Below are positions 10,863 to 21,041 of a stretch of 64,000 bases of DNA, one piece after another. The stretch comes from Ziziphus jujuba (lineage: Eukaryota > Streptophyta > Magnoliopsida > Rosales > Rhamnaceae). Positions within the stretch are counted from its first letter, which is position 1, and every line of letters starts with the position of its first letter. Location: NCBI RefSeq assembly GCF_031755915.1, contig NC_083379.1, forward strand, positions 23,188,001 to 23,252,000. The letters are read 5' to 3'. Position numbers and translations under genes: made by a program. Under the pieces are notes generated by a model, which saw only the letters and a program-made list of their open reading frames with translations, was not told the origin of the DNA and searched no databases.

Positions 10863-11760
10863 TTGAAATTCTTAGATACAAGTTGTGAAATATCTAAGGA
10901 TGAAAAAATTGTATTAGTTGTCCATATGAAATATAATAGTCTTGTAATTGATTTTGATCAACAAAATCAAATGGCTATGAACACCAAAGTCCAAGAAGAT
11001 TTAAGACTATGGCATAGAAGGCTCGGCCATTACAACTATGCCACTATGAAGTAAATGCATACTCAACAAATTGTTGAGAATTTACCACAAATCCATAAAG
11101 ATGAAGCTATTTGCCAAACATGTCAATTTGGAAAAATCAAAAGACAACCATTTCCTTTGACAACACTCAGCAAAGCAAAGGAAAAGTTACAAATGGTGCA
11201 TTCAGATTTGTGTGGACCAATGAATGAAGCAACTCATGCAGGGAGGAGGTATTTTATCATCTTTATTGATGATTATTCTAGAAAGTGCTGGATATACGTC
11301 CTCAAACAAAAATCAGAAACAGCAGCCATATTTGAAGAGTTCAAAACACTTGTAGAAAACCAAGCACAAACAACCATAAAGGTGATTCAAACGACAATGG
11401 TGGAGAGTACATTTCCAAAGCTTTCCAAGATATTTGCAAGACAAATGGCATCATACACCAACTTACAACTCCATACACACCACAACAAAATGGAGTGAGT
11501 GAAAGAAAGAACAAAACCATCATGGAGATGTCAAGATGCTTACCATTCGAGAAGTGCTTGCCAAAGAAATTTTGGGACGAAGCTACCAATACAAGTGTAT
11601 ACCTCCTAAACCGACTTCCAAGTAAGGCAATTGAGTCTAAAACTCCAAATGAATTGTGATATGATTTTAAACCTTCAATTGCTTGCTTAAAAGTCTTTGG
11701 AAGTATTTGTTATATGCATGTCCATGACTCAGTTTGTAGGCTATAGCTCAGTTTCAAAGG
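10863..11760 (+). pseudogene. COP2 integrase, broken
   Basis: The GAG-pre-integrase motif LWHRRLGHYNYATMK (near 11010) is followed by a stop, then CQTCQFGKIKRQPFP (near 11115). The core has HSDLCGPM and FIDDYSRKCWIYVL. A frameshift near 11395 hides the DNGGEY region and the catalytic glutamate stretch (PQQNGVSERKNKTI) in another frame. The tail toward 11750 is in a third frame with a stop near 11658. All three catalytic acidic residues can still be located, but not in one frame. Confidence 0.82.
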
Positions 11761-12029
11761 GCTATAGAATCTTTAATATATCTAAGATGCAGGTTGTTGT
11801 CTCTAGAGATGTTATTGTAGATGAGAACTCATATTGGAGTTGGAAGGAGCATAAAATGGAAGAAAACACTTATATTCAATCAAGAACTCCTTCCACCAAT
11901 CAAAGTGATTTTGATGTTGCCGATGATGATGAAGAAGATGATGACCCGACCAATGAAGAATATGTTAGGAAGAGAGACACAAAATCAATTGCAGAACTTT
12001 ATGCAAGTGCAAGGATGGCAACACCTGAT

Positions 12030-13566
12030 CCTACAACATAAAGTGAGGCTTTACAACACAAAGAATGGCAAGTTGCAATGGAGGAGGAGCTTCACATGAT
12101 AAAAAAGAACAAAACTTCGAACTTGGTGCCGAGACCAAAGAAAGGACATGTAATAGGTGTCAAATGGGTTTTTAGAACAAAACTAAACCCTAATGGCACT
12201 TTGAAAAAATACAAAGCAAGGCTGGTTGTTAAAGGCTATGTTCAACAACATGGTGTAGACTACATGGAGACTTTTGCACCGGTGGCAAGACATGAAACCA
12301 TTCGGCTTTTACTTGCATATGCGGCCAATAATTCTTGGAAAATATATCATTTGGATGTGAAATCAGCTTTTCTAAATGGTGTTTTAGAAGAAGAAGTATA
12401 TGTTGAGCAACCTGAAGGCTTTGTTATAGAAGGAGAGGAGGAGAAAGTGTATAAGCTTCATAAAGCCTTGTACGGGCTCAAACAAGCTCCAAGAGCTTGG
12501 TATGCAAGAATTGATGACTACCTCACTCATGAAGGTTTTTCAAGAAGTGATAATGAGCCTACACTCTATATCAAAGCCAACTCACATAAAGATGCAATGG
12601 TAATCTCTCTTTATGTTGATGATTTACTAATAATAGGTTGCAATACTGAAGGCATTCAAAAATTCAAAGATAAAGTGATGGAAACCTTCGAGATGTCTGA
12701 CCTTGGCGTAATGAATTATTTTCTAGGTTTGGAGATCAAGCAAACAAGTAAAGGTATAATTTTATTTCAAGAAAAATATTATTTGAATTTGCTTGATAAG
12801 TTTCAACTAGAAAATGCCAAGATTGTTGAAACACCAATGATTCAAAATGCCAAATTCGAACTTGATGATGGAAGTGAGAAAGTGAATGCTTCAGTTTATA
12901 GAAGCCTAATTGGAAGCTTGCTTTATTTGTGTGCTTCAAGACCTGATATTATGTATGCTGTAAGTGTGCTATCAAGGTTCATGAGTGCACCATCTCAAAA
13001 CCATTACCAAGCTGCAAAAAGAGTCCTAAGGTATGTAAAGGGCACGACCAACTATGGAATCCTATACAAGCATGGCAACATGTGTGAATTAGTTGGCTAT
13101 TGTGATAGTAATTGGGCAAGTAGCTTGGAAGACATGAAGAGCACCTCTGGATACTTGTTTATGTTTGATTCAGGTCCATTTTCATGGAGTTCACACAAGC
13201 AAGGAACCACGGCATAATCAACAGCAGAAGCTTAATACATCTCAGCGGCAGTAACATCAAATCAAGCAATTTGGCTAAGGAAATTGCTTAATGATTTGGG
13301 TTGCAAGCAAACAAATGCAACCACCATTCATTGTAACAATAGTTCAGCCATAGCCATCACTAAAAATCCAATACAACACAGAAGAACCAAGCATATCGTT
13401 GTGAAGTGCCATAGCATTAGTGAGGCTAGAAGAAACAAAGAAATCAATTTGATGCATTATTCAACACAAGACCAGCCGACCGACATTCTCACAAAACCAT
13501 TGCCAAAAGAAAGACTTCAAATGCTTAGGATTCTTCTACACATCATGCCTCACATTGCCAAGGAGG
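12030..13566 (+). pseudogene. COP2 reverse transcriptase and RNase H
   Basis: This is the best preserved pol segment of the three non-Gypsy + strand stretches. From 12078 an open run of 379 codons includes GVKWVFRTKLN, YHLDVKSAFLNGVL, ALYGLKQAPRAWY and the catalytic LYVDDLLIIG near residue 178. RNase H starts at GYCDSNWA near residue 340. Stops at 13216 and near 13233 interrupt the AEAEYI region. The remainder runs from about 13240 to 13566, ending in QPTDILTKPLP before the polypurine tract. RT would copy element RNA to DNA in cytoplasmic particles; here it is a remnant. Confidence 0.88.
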
Positions 13567-13568
13567 AG
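13560..13568 (+). other. Polypurine tract of COP2
   Basis: AAGGAGGAG directly precedes the 3' LTR start TGTTAGAG at 13569, as in COP1. Confidence 0.8.
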
Positions 13569-14315
13569 TGTTAGAGAATCATGGCCAATTGTTAGCCATA
13601 AACAAGCCAAACCCGAGACCAAGGCTAATGGCTTGGCCGAGAAGCAACTTCCTTAGTTTGTTTTGTATTTCGTTTAGGTAGTTGATTAAATCATTTTGTG
13701 ATGTATTCTAGGCTTGTTAAGTTAGTACACAAAGACACCAAAATGTGTTACTTAATATGTATTAGCCAAATCAGAATGTTAGGAAGTTTAGGGAAATGAA
13801 GCACCTTGATGACATGGAAAGCACCTTGGTGACTAAGATGTGACATGGAAGCTGCTTGGTGACATGGAGCCAAACCATTCGGCCTCTCTCTCATCCAGTG
13901 CATCAAAGCACATGTGCCATCATGCATGAGGACTACTTCAACATGAAGCACCTAATAAGGCAGCAACACTTGTCAACAAACCATGAAGCATGTGGCAAAG
14001 TTACTTTACACATGTGTTTTGCCTCTCCGTGAAGGATTTGTTTTGTATTGGTGTTTAGAACCAGCAATGGTGTACTTTCACACCTATTTTTTATGCTATA
14101 GGTATATATTACATCTAAATGAATGTATTGTATTGAATTTTGGAGAAAGTACCTTAGTTTTCATTTTTGAAACCAAGAGAAACATAAACCAGCCAAAACT
14201 GGAAAATTTTCTGGCAGCTTAAGCAAAGCAAGCCGAGAACATCTAAATTCCAAATCAATTTCCAAACCTTTCAAAACCTTGTTCTTTTTAGATTAACCTT
14301 GCCCTAATCCTTTCA
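13569..14315 (+). repeat. 3' LTR of COP2
   Basis: 747 bases, TGTTAGAG to CCTTTCA, followed by the target duplication ATGGC. By eye it is about 95% identical to the 5' copy outside indels. It shows the uninterrupted CATGT site hit by the solo LTR in the 5' copy. Confidence 0.95.
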
Positions 14316-14946
14316 ATGGCTCCCTTCATTTGTTGCCATGTAGTAATCAAGTCATCACCAACTCTCCTTCGGGTATTTTGTTCATTGGTCCACCATTAGA
14401 GAGCATAATGTTCAAACTCCATTGCTGCCAATTTAACTTTCTTGGCCTCCGAATAATTGTGACCAAAATCATCTCCATACGCTCCTTCCATTTCAAATAA
14501 GCTTCTGGATCACTTTTTCCCATAAAAGATGGAATGTTTACCTTGATATTCCCAAGATCTTCATCTACCTCCTCTCTCCTATGCCTCTCATGGCCTAGCC
14601 TCTCTTGTACAACATATATTTCATCCATTCCTTCCTTAAAATCATCTCCAAAATTTCCCTGTTCGAACTCCTCTCTAGGTCATCCATAGCCTCCTTGACC
14701 TTGACCTTGGTCTCCATAGAATTCTTTCCTTAAATTCGGTTTACCTTGAGATGTTTCTAATCTCTCCATCCTTCAATTTATATGGTAAAATTGAGCATTC
14801 ATCCACTATAGTTGCTTCTTAAAATAGCCCTCATGTCCGTTTGCTCACCACTCCCTGTAGCTCGGGAATCACCATGGAATCCTATGGATTCTTCTTCATT
14901 AATCCTTAGTGGTGGATCTCCTCTTCTCAACCTTGAATCTACCATG
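14316..14946 (-). pseudogene. GYP-A gag, N-terminal half
   Basis: On the - strand the start context CTAACATGGTAGATTCAAGG at 14946 matches the GYP-B gag start at 22234 and supports that start choice. Recognisable parts are RRGDPPLRINEEES, a glycine- and charge-rich segment, then NIKVNIPSFMGKSDPEAYLKW. A frameshift near 14450-14470 separates this from the WWTN-type region. Coding stops at the COP2 boundary and continues at 7739. Confidence 0.82.
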
Positions 14947-15607
14947 TTAGTATGAATATTGCAAAAATAAAATAAATCCTCACCAAATTCACTCCTTCAC
15001 ATGTTTCACTCAAACAACGTCTCGACACTCATGTTTACACACTAGATTCGGCTTTTACCCTATTTTAAGCTCACACACTATTGCCTTTTTCTGCTCAAAG
15101 AATTATCTCAAAGTTCTAATTAAAACACCCACAAAACAGCAATTATATCACAAGTATGTTTCAATTAAACTTATCAACAAAATAGTAGCCAAAGCAAGCA
15201 ATACTGAGTGAATAAACAAAACCTAGTTTTCAGCTTTTCTAGGTAAAATAAAGCAAATTAACAAGGAAAACTTTGGAATCAATAAGAACTGGACCAAATG
15301 GTAAGAAATCAAGGATTCAAGGATAATTTAGAAAAAAAATTTCAAACACGAACAAGAGTCAATTCGAACAAATAAAAGAATAGTGTTGGTTGTTGTTCTT
15401 GTAATTCAAGTTTTGTATCAAATCCTTTTAACTAATTTCAATCCAAATATTTTATGCAACCAAAATTCAAATATCCAACAATAAAAATAATTCTCCAACA
15501 ACTCCAAATATTGAATAAATAATCAACAAATCAGCAGCTTTAAGAAATTTCCAGCAACAAATTTCAACAAACCGATTTTTTTTTTTAATATTTGGATTTT
15601 TCTTCTT

Positions 15608-15639
<32 letters not shown>

Positions 15640-15652
15640 TCACAGAACATAA
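14947..15652 (-). other. GYP-A untranslated leader with A/T homopolymer tracts
   Basis: The stretch aligns with the leader of GYP-B (22253-22945), including CAAACAGT/AACAGCAATTA-type AC-rich blocks and the long T runs at 15578-15588 and 15606-15637 (A runs on the coding strand). No open frame looks real. It ends abruptly where + strand Gypsy pol begins, so the primer-binding site is absent. Confidence 0.7.
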
Positions 15653-16100
15653 TAATGGAAGTTGTGCTAATGTAATTAGTAATGTGGTAGTTGAGAAATT
15701 AGGGTTAACAACTACTAAGCATGCCGAACCATATAGATTACAATGGCTTAGTGATAGTGGTAAGATGAAAGTGAAAAAACAAGCCAAGGTAAAATTCAGC
15801 ATTGATAAATATGTGGATGTTGTTTTATGTGATGTTGTTCCCATGCATACTGGCCAAATATTATTAAGGAGGCCATGGCAATTTGATAAAGACACAATAC
15901 ATTATGGAAGAGAGAATGCTATTGTTTTTAAATTTAAGCGAAAGAAGATTAAGCTAGAGCCATTAACTCCAAAGGAGGTCTTTAAAACCAACTTCAAATG
16001 CAACAAAGGAGGCAAGCCGAAAAGCTTAAAAAAAGGGCTAGTGTGGCACCCATGGCTTCATCACCTATCCAAGAGGGCAACGCTGAACATCCACTTCTAG
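15653..16100 (+). pseudogene. Gypsy protease fragment on the + strand
   Basis: The frame reads NGSCANVISNVVVEKLG-like, entering just after the catalytic DS, then EPYRLQWLSDSGKMK, DVVLCDVVPM and ILLRRPWQFDKD. This is the protease of the same Gypsy family but on the opposite strand to the flanking GYP-A leader. It ends in the linker (TPKEVF, then a frameshifted QRR/AEKLK equivalent) with a stop at about 16098. Most of the linker present in GYP-B is missing. Confidence 0.8.
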
Positions 16101-16742
16101 GAATTTAATGATGTATTTTCAGAGGAAATTCCTAATGGATTTCCACCTATTCGAGGAATTGAATATCAAATTGATTTTGTTCCAAGGGCTGCAATTCCTA
16201 ATAGGCCTGCATATAGGAGTAATCCCTAGGAAACAAAGGATCTAAAAAGGTAGGTAAGTGAGTTGTTAGACAAGGATTATATTCGTGAAAGTATGAGTCC
16301 ATTTGTTGTCCCTGTTTTATTAGTACCTAAGAAAGATGGTTCATGGCATGTGTGTTGATTGTAGGGCTATTAATAATATAACTATTAAATATAGGCATCC
16401 AAATCCTAAGTTAGATGATATGCTTGATGAATTACATGGTGCATGCATGTTTACAAAAATTGACCTTAGGAGTGGGTATCATCAAATTAGGATGAAAGAG
16501 GGTGATGAATGGAAAACCACATTTAAAACTCAATATGGATTGTATGAATGGTTAGTCATGCCTTTTGATTTAACTAATGCACTTTACACTTTTATGAGAT
16601 CAATGAATCATATCATGCATCCATTCATTGGAAAATTTGTGGTTGTATATTTTGATGATATTTTAGTATATAGCCAAAATCTTGATGAACATGTAGGATT
16701 TTGTACCAAACACATATTAAATGAAAAAATAAATAAATAAAA
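16101..16742 (+). pseudogene. Gypsy reverse transcriptase fragment with a conserved YFDD box
   Basis: Motifs in order are [63 protein letters not shown], then [12 protein letters not shown] with the catalytic aspartates. Stops near 16228 and 16251 and a frame change near 16340 break it. After LDEHV the sequence leaves the family and runs into an AAAT-rich tail. This is the only colinear Gypsy RT in the window. It shows what an autonomous relative of the GYP elements encodes. RNase H and integrase do not follow. Confidence 0.85.
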
Positions 16743-17861
16743 TGATACGAACCTAGAATGACCTGCTCCTAAACCCGTATAATATTCGCCCGGATCCAAT
16801 TATGTTCAAGTTCTAATGGTCACCTTGACTCCTAACCAACCTGTAATTAGAAACCTTGGTATATAGTAAAGACGCCACAATATGTGATGAAAGTCCTATT
16901 GTAAAACACTCACTCTCTAATGGTGTTTTACTTTTTCAAAAGAACAAAGAGAATTTCAATCTCACAAAATAAATTCTGAATATTATTAATGGTGTGTTCT
17001 TCCTCAAAAACAAGCCCTTTTATAGGCTCAGAGAAAACAAAATAAAACCCTAAAACAAAAAGGAAAAACCGGCCATGCAATGAAGAATCCTAATATGGCC
17101 AAAAGTCTCCTCCTTTCCTAATCTAATTTGGATAAATTAATTCCTTTATTTTGAATTAGAAATTAATTAATCTACAATGAAAATAATAAAGTAATAACTT
17201 TCCTAAACTTATTTTTCCAGCAAATAAATAAATAAAAATCAAAAAGTAATGGTAATTTCCTAAACAAAAAGTAGAATCAAATTAGGAAACTAAAATACTA
17301 GCTTTTTGACTAAGTTAACTTTGACCAATTTGAGCTCCAAATCAACTTCAATATGCTTTGTAGGATGCAAAATAATCTTATTATGGAGCCCCACACGTTT
17401 CCCTTTCTTGGAAGAAAAAGAAAAAGCCAACTCAGCAAAATACAGTAAAGCCAGCAAGCAATACAGCAATTTTCAACCAAATTTTGAAGCTGTCCATACA
17501 AGTCCATACAAGTCCGTACAAGTTGATTTTACTTCTACCTTGACTTTTTTCCATGACCTCTTAGTGATATTTATTGAATCCATAAAGAGTTGGAACCATT
17601 TTTTGCTGTCCAGACTCCATAAATACATCAAAATCACTACCCGGGTCCATATCGGCTTCCACCACTTATATGCCCAAAACAAGTCCTGAATCTTTAGGTA
17701 TGGATAAGCCCTCTTGAGAATGAATTACTCCCTGGATAAAGGCAACAAATTTGTCCCTAAACCTCTTAGCTTAAGCCCTAGTGATCGACCCAGTCTTCAT
17801 CCATATCAGGTTAGTAACCCAGCAGGTTGTCGGTTGTACGGGCACGGATGGATTCGCATCA
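16743..17861 (-). repeat. Solo Gypsy LTR with target duplication TAAAA
   Basis: On the + strand it runs TGATACGAACC to GATTCGCATCA, 1119 bases, in - strand orientation. TAAAA lies at 16738-16742 and again at 17862-17866. The perfect duplication shows it is a separate insertion and not the missing 5' LTR of GYP-A. Confidence 0.93.
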
Positions 17862-18361
17862 TAAAATCTTCAACCAACTTAGAATTTAGATGCCTAATAA
17901 GTGTAATATAAGCAACCAAAAATATTTTAAAGAGGAAAATGTTAGTAAATATGTGTAAAAAGATATATATGTAAATATATATGGATGCATATTTATAAAT
18001 AAAAATATAAGGAAAAAAACAAAATAAATATGAACCTGTATGCCTTTGATCGGATGAACTTCTAATCTATATGTCTAAGGCGTGTGTGGTACCACAGTTT
18101 CTTCAAGATGATTTTCATCCTGCTGGTGCAGATATTTTCCGACGGTAATCTCCTAGGGTACAGCGGATGCAAAAGCTCTCGGACACGACACCACTGAAGC
18201 TTTTCTCTTCAAACTTTCAGTGTACCTTTACTTACCACACTCACAGTGCAAAAGATGCCAAAAGTTCTTTTTCACACTTATTTTTCAACCTTAACGTGAG
18301 AGAAGAGATTGTATGCACTATATTCTTCTTTTTCCAATACTCTTTTTTCCAAAAGGCTCAA

Positions 18362-19347
18362 TGATACAAACCTTGGACGACCTACTCCTAAACCAATTCT
18401 CTAATGGTGTTTTAGGTGTTCTCAAAGAACAAAGAGATAATGAATCTCACAAGTATTTTCTTAATCAAATCAAAGTTATATTCTTATTGATAACTAAGCC
18501 TTTAAATAGGCTACAAATCCACAAAATAAAACCCTAGAACATAAAGAAAACCGGCCACCACACATAAAGAAACCTAGTTGGCCGAAACTATACTTCCTTT
18601 CCTAATCTAAGTTTAATTAATTAATTCCTTTATATTAAATTAGGAATTAATTAATTTACAATGGAAATAATAAAATAAAAACCTTCCTAAAGTTATTTGT
18701 CCAGAAAATAAATAAATAAAAGCCAAAAAGTAATGGTAGTTTCCTAAAACAAAAAGTAAAAACAAGTTACGAAACTAAAAATGCTAGCCTTTTGATCAAG
18801 TTGACTTTGATCAATCTTTGACCTCTTTGAGCTTCAAATCAGCTTCTAGATTCTTTTTAGGATGCCAAATAAGCTGAATATGAAGTCCCACACGTTGCCC
18901 ATGCTTGGAAAAATAAGAAAAGGCTAATACAGTAAAATACAGTAAAGCCAGCAAGCAATACAGCAAATTCGGCCAAATTATTGATGTTGTCCGTACAAGC
19001 CCTTTTTGATTGCATTTGAGGCTGATTTAACTTGATTCCATGACCTCTTAGGCATATGTATTGAACCCATAAAGCATTGGAACCATTTCATGCTTCCCGA
19101 ACTCCAAAAATGTACCAAAACCGTCACCCGGGTCCGTATCGGCTTCTACCACTTGGATGCTTAGAATAGGCTTTGTATCTTCAAGTATGGACAAGCTCTG
19201 TTGAGATTGATTACCCCCTGTATAAATACTCCTAGGTTGTCCTTAAATCTCTTAATTTGAGCTCTTGTGATTGGCCTAGTCTTCATCCGTGTCGAGTCAG
19301 CACCCCAGCGAGTTATCGGTTGAGCGGGCTCGGGCGGAATCACATCA
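18362..19347 (-). repeat. 3' LTR of GYP-B with a ~150-base deletion
   Basis: It runs TGATACAAACC to GGCGGAATCACATCA on the + strand. Compared with the 5' LTR it lacks the stretch corresponding to about 23431-23579, and AACC occurs at both edges of the missing segment. The rest is nearly identical. Confidence 0.92.
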
Positions 19348-21041
19348 TTCCCCTCCTCTTGAAAAGGATTTGTCCTCAAATCAAGATCATCACCTGCAGC
19401 AAAAGGAGTTAAATTAGCAACATTAAATGCAGCACTCATGTTATACTCACCCGATAAATCAAGCTTGTAGGCATTCTTGTTATTCGGCTCCAAAACTTGA
19501 AAAAGTCCATCCATAGGCGGCATGAGCTTTGACTTTCTTTGTTTAGGAAACCTTTCCTTTCGTAAGTGCAACCAAACCAATTCTCCTGGATCAAACACTA
19601 TTACAACAAAATCTAGAAATACATGCTCATTATGGTAAAAATTACACTTTTTAAAGTTAGCAAACAATATTTTCCAAATTTTCAAATTACCATTATGTAA
19701 AGCTCTCAACAATGCAGATAAAGTTCTATGCAATAAAGACATCTTTAAATAAGTATCTTTAAAATTCATGGTCAGAAATGATTTCTTATTCATAATTACT
19801 TTATTAACATCACCAAAGCTAAGATAAAAATTTATATTTTTCCTTTCTTGTCTTCCTTTTCCTTTCTCACTCACGGCCATCTCACCTTCCTCAATCTCGG
19901 CTTTTGGACCAAATTTCTCACTCTTGGTTTTATTAAAATTTTTCCACACAACCTGAGTATTAGAAGACTTACCTTGGACAGCAAGCTCACCTTTTCCCTT
20001 TTGAATGGATGGTAGTCCACTTGGAATTTCATTTGGGAAGACATCTCCAAATTCCTTCAAAAGAGAAATCATTGAACTTGGCAATTCAAGTTCTTCAAAG
20101 TTAGGTTGATCATTAAAATAATTTTCTTTATAAATCATGACCAGCAAAGGTTTCTTACACTCAATAACCTTATTAATATCCCCTAAACTCAAATAAAAAT
20201 TGCTACTTAACTTTTCTTTTCTTTCTTTTTTATTTTCCCCCTTGGATTGGCCCAAACCTTCGGATTTCCCTTCCTTCTCCAAGCTCTCGGGTTTGCCACT
20301 TTCTTTCCCCTCTCTTTCGGCTTTCCCTTGATCTTTCCATTCAATATGAGCCTTAGAAACCTTACCTTGATCAGCAACCTCATTCTTACCTTCTTGAAAG
20401 GATGGTGAAGCCGTTGGTGCCATACTTGCTTTTTCCTTGAGCTTTTCGGCTTCTCTCCTTTGTTGCATTTGTAATTGGTCTTTGTAAACCTCTTTAGGAG
20501 ATAATGGTTCTAGCTTGACCTTCTTCCCTTTTAACCTGAAAACAATACTATTTTCTCGACCAAAATGAGTAGCATCTTTATCAAATTGCCATGGCCTACC
20601 TAATAGTATATGTCCAGCAATCATGGGTACAATATCACATAAAACTACATCCTCATATCTACTTATACTAAATTTTACTTTGGCTTGTTTGTTTACTTTC
20701 ATCTCACCACTATCATTAAGGCATTGTATTCTATAAGGTTCTGGATGTTTAATAGTTGTTAAGCCTAATTTATCAACTACAATGTTACTAATTACATTTT
20801 TACAACTTCCACTGTCAATAATCATACTACAAATCTTACCTTGAATTTCACATCGGGTGTGGAAGATGTTCTCTCTTTGAATTTCATCCTCATATTTGTA
20901 TGCAGCAAGTACTCTCCTAGAAAGCAAGTTTAATTCAGCATTGGATGCTTGCAAGGTTTCGGGTTCATCCTCCAAGTCTTCCTCCTCTTGCTTGGCTTCA
21001 TCCTCACTTTCTTCACTTTCCGATTCTAGCTCGCATTGCAC
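19161..21041 (-). CDS. GYP-B protease with shuffled, non-colinear RT/integrase remnant
   Basis: The 626-codon frame has no ATG at its beginning; the first codon is GTG. It is in the -1 frame relative to gag. Residues 60-175 are a retropepsin (IIDSGSC, D76; ILLGRPW at 146-152). Residues 190-310 are a charged linker. Residues 328-346 are the RT entry motif (EFGDVFPNEIPSGLPS). From 346 a second linker copy starts and runs to 433. Then come an integrase piece (RTLSALLRALHNGNLKIWK, 439-457), an RT piece (LFANFKKCNF..VFLDFVV, 459-480), the integrase C-terminus (LVWLHLRKERFP, 488-499) and a GPY/F-like segment (511-548). The last 61 residues lie inside the 3' LTR. Protease may be intact; polymerase and integrase catalytic residues are missing. 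GYP-A suggests the gag/pol frame break is a one-base loss. Confidence 0.85.
   Translation of the reverse strand: MQCELESESEESEDEAKQEEEDLEDEPETLQASNAELNLLSRRVLAAYKYEDEIQRENIFHTRCEIQGKICSMIIDSGSCKNVISNIVVDKLGLTTIKHPEPYRIQCLNDSGEMKVNKQAKVKFSISRYEDVVLCDIVPMIAGHILLGRPWQFDKDATHFGRENSIVFRLKGKKVKLEPLSPKEVYKDQLQMQQRREAEKLKEKASMAPTASPSFQEGKNEVADQGKVSKAHIEWKDQGKAEREGKESGKPESLEKEGKSEGLGQSKGENKKERKEKLSSNFYLSLGDINKVIECKKPLLVMIYKENYFNDQPNFEELELPSSMISLLKEFGDVFPNEIPSGLPSIQKGKGELAVQGKSSNTQVVWKNFNKTKSEKFGPKAEIEEGEMAVSEKGKGRQERKNINFYLSFGDVNKVIMNKKSFLTMNFKDTYLKMSLLHRTLSALLRALHNGNLKIWKILFANFKKCNFYHNEHVFLDFVVIVFDPGELVWLHLRKERFPKQRKSKLMPPMDGLFQVLEPNNKNAYKLDLSGEYNMSAAFNVANLTPFAAGDDLDLRTNPFQEEGNDVIPPEPAQPITRWGADSTRMKTRPITRAQIKRFKDNLGVFIQGVINLNRACPYLKIQSLF
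19348..19362 (-). other. Polypurine tract of GYP-B
   Basis: On the - strand CAAGAGGAGGGGAA directly precedes the LTR start TGATGTGATT. Equivalent tracts occur in GYP-A (next to 4747) and GYP-C (next to 63178). It lies inside the open pol frame. Confidence 0.8.

Larger units (their letters stand above)
7740..14315 (+). mobile_element. COP2: Ty1/Copia element with both LTRs and target duplication ATGGC
   Basis: The LTRs begin TGTTAGAG (7740 and 13569) and end CCTTTCA (9561 and 14315). The 5-base duplication ATGGC lies at 7735-7739 and 14316-14320. After the 5' LTR, TGGGTATCATAG near 9564 is a degenerate form of the Met-tRNA primer site. A purine tract precedes the 3' LTR. The gag-pol is broken by several stops and frameshifts. 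The target is the gag gene of GYP-A. Confidence 0.95.
4211..15652 (-). mobile_element. GYP-A: old nested Ty3/Gypsy element lacking colinear RT/RNase H/integrase
   Basis: Read on the - strand the pieces are leader (15652-14947), gag (14946-14316 and 7739-7193), protease (7190-6642), linker plus shuffled pol module (5509-4751) and 3' LTR (4747-4211). Interruptions are COP2 (7740-14315) and a solo LTR (5515-6636). COP1 cuts the outer LTR. Removing COP2 and one ATGGC copy joins gag smoothly, matching uninterrupted GYP-B near 21590-21610. No 5' LTR or primer-binding site remains: at about 15652 the leader meets + strand Gypsy DNA. It shows many frameshifts and stops and is the oldest layer of the stack. 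Confidence 0.8.

Noticed and set aside
16743..17861. This LTR as the 5' LTR of GYP-A
   Set aside because: It has its own perfect TAAAA duplication and no primer-binding site next to it.
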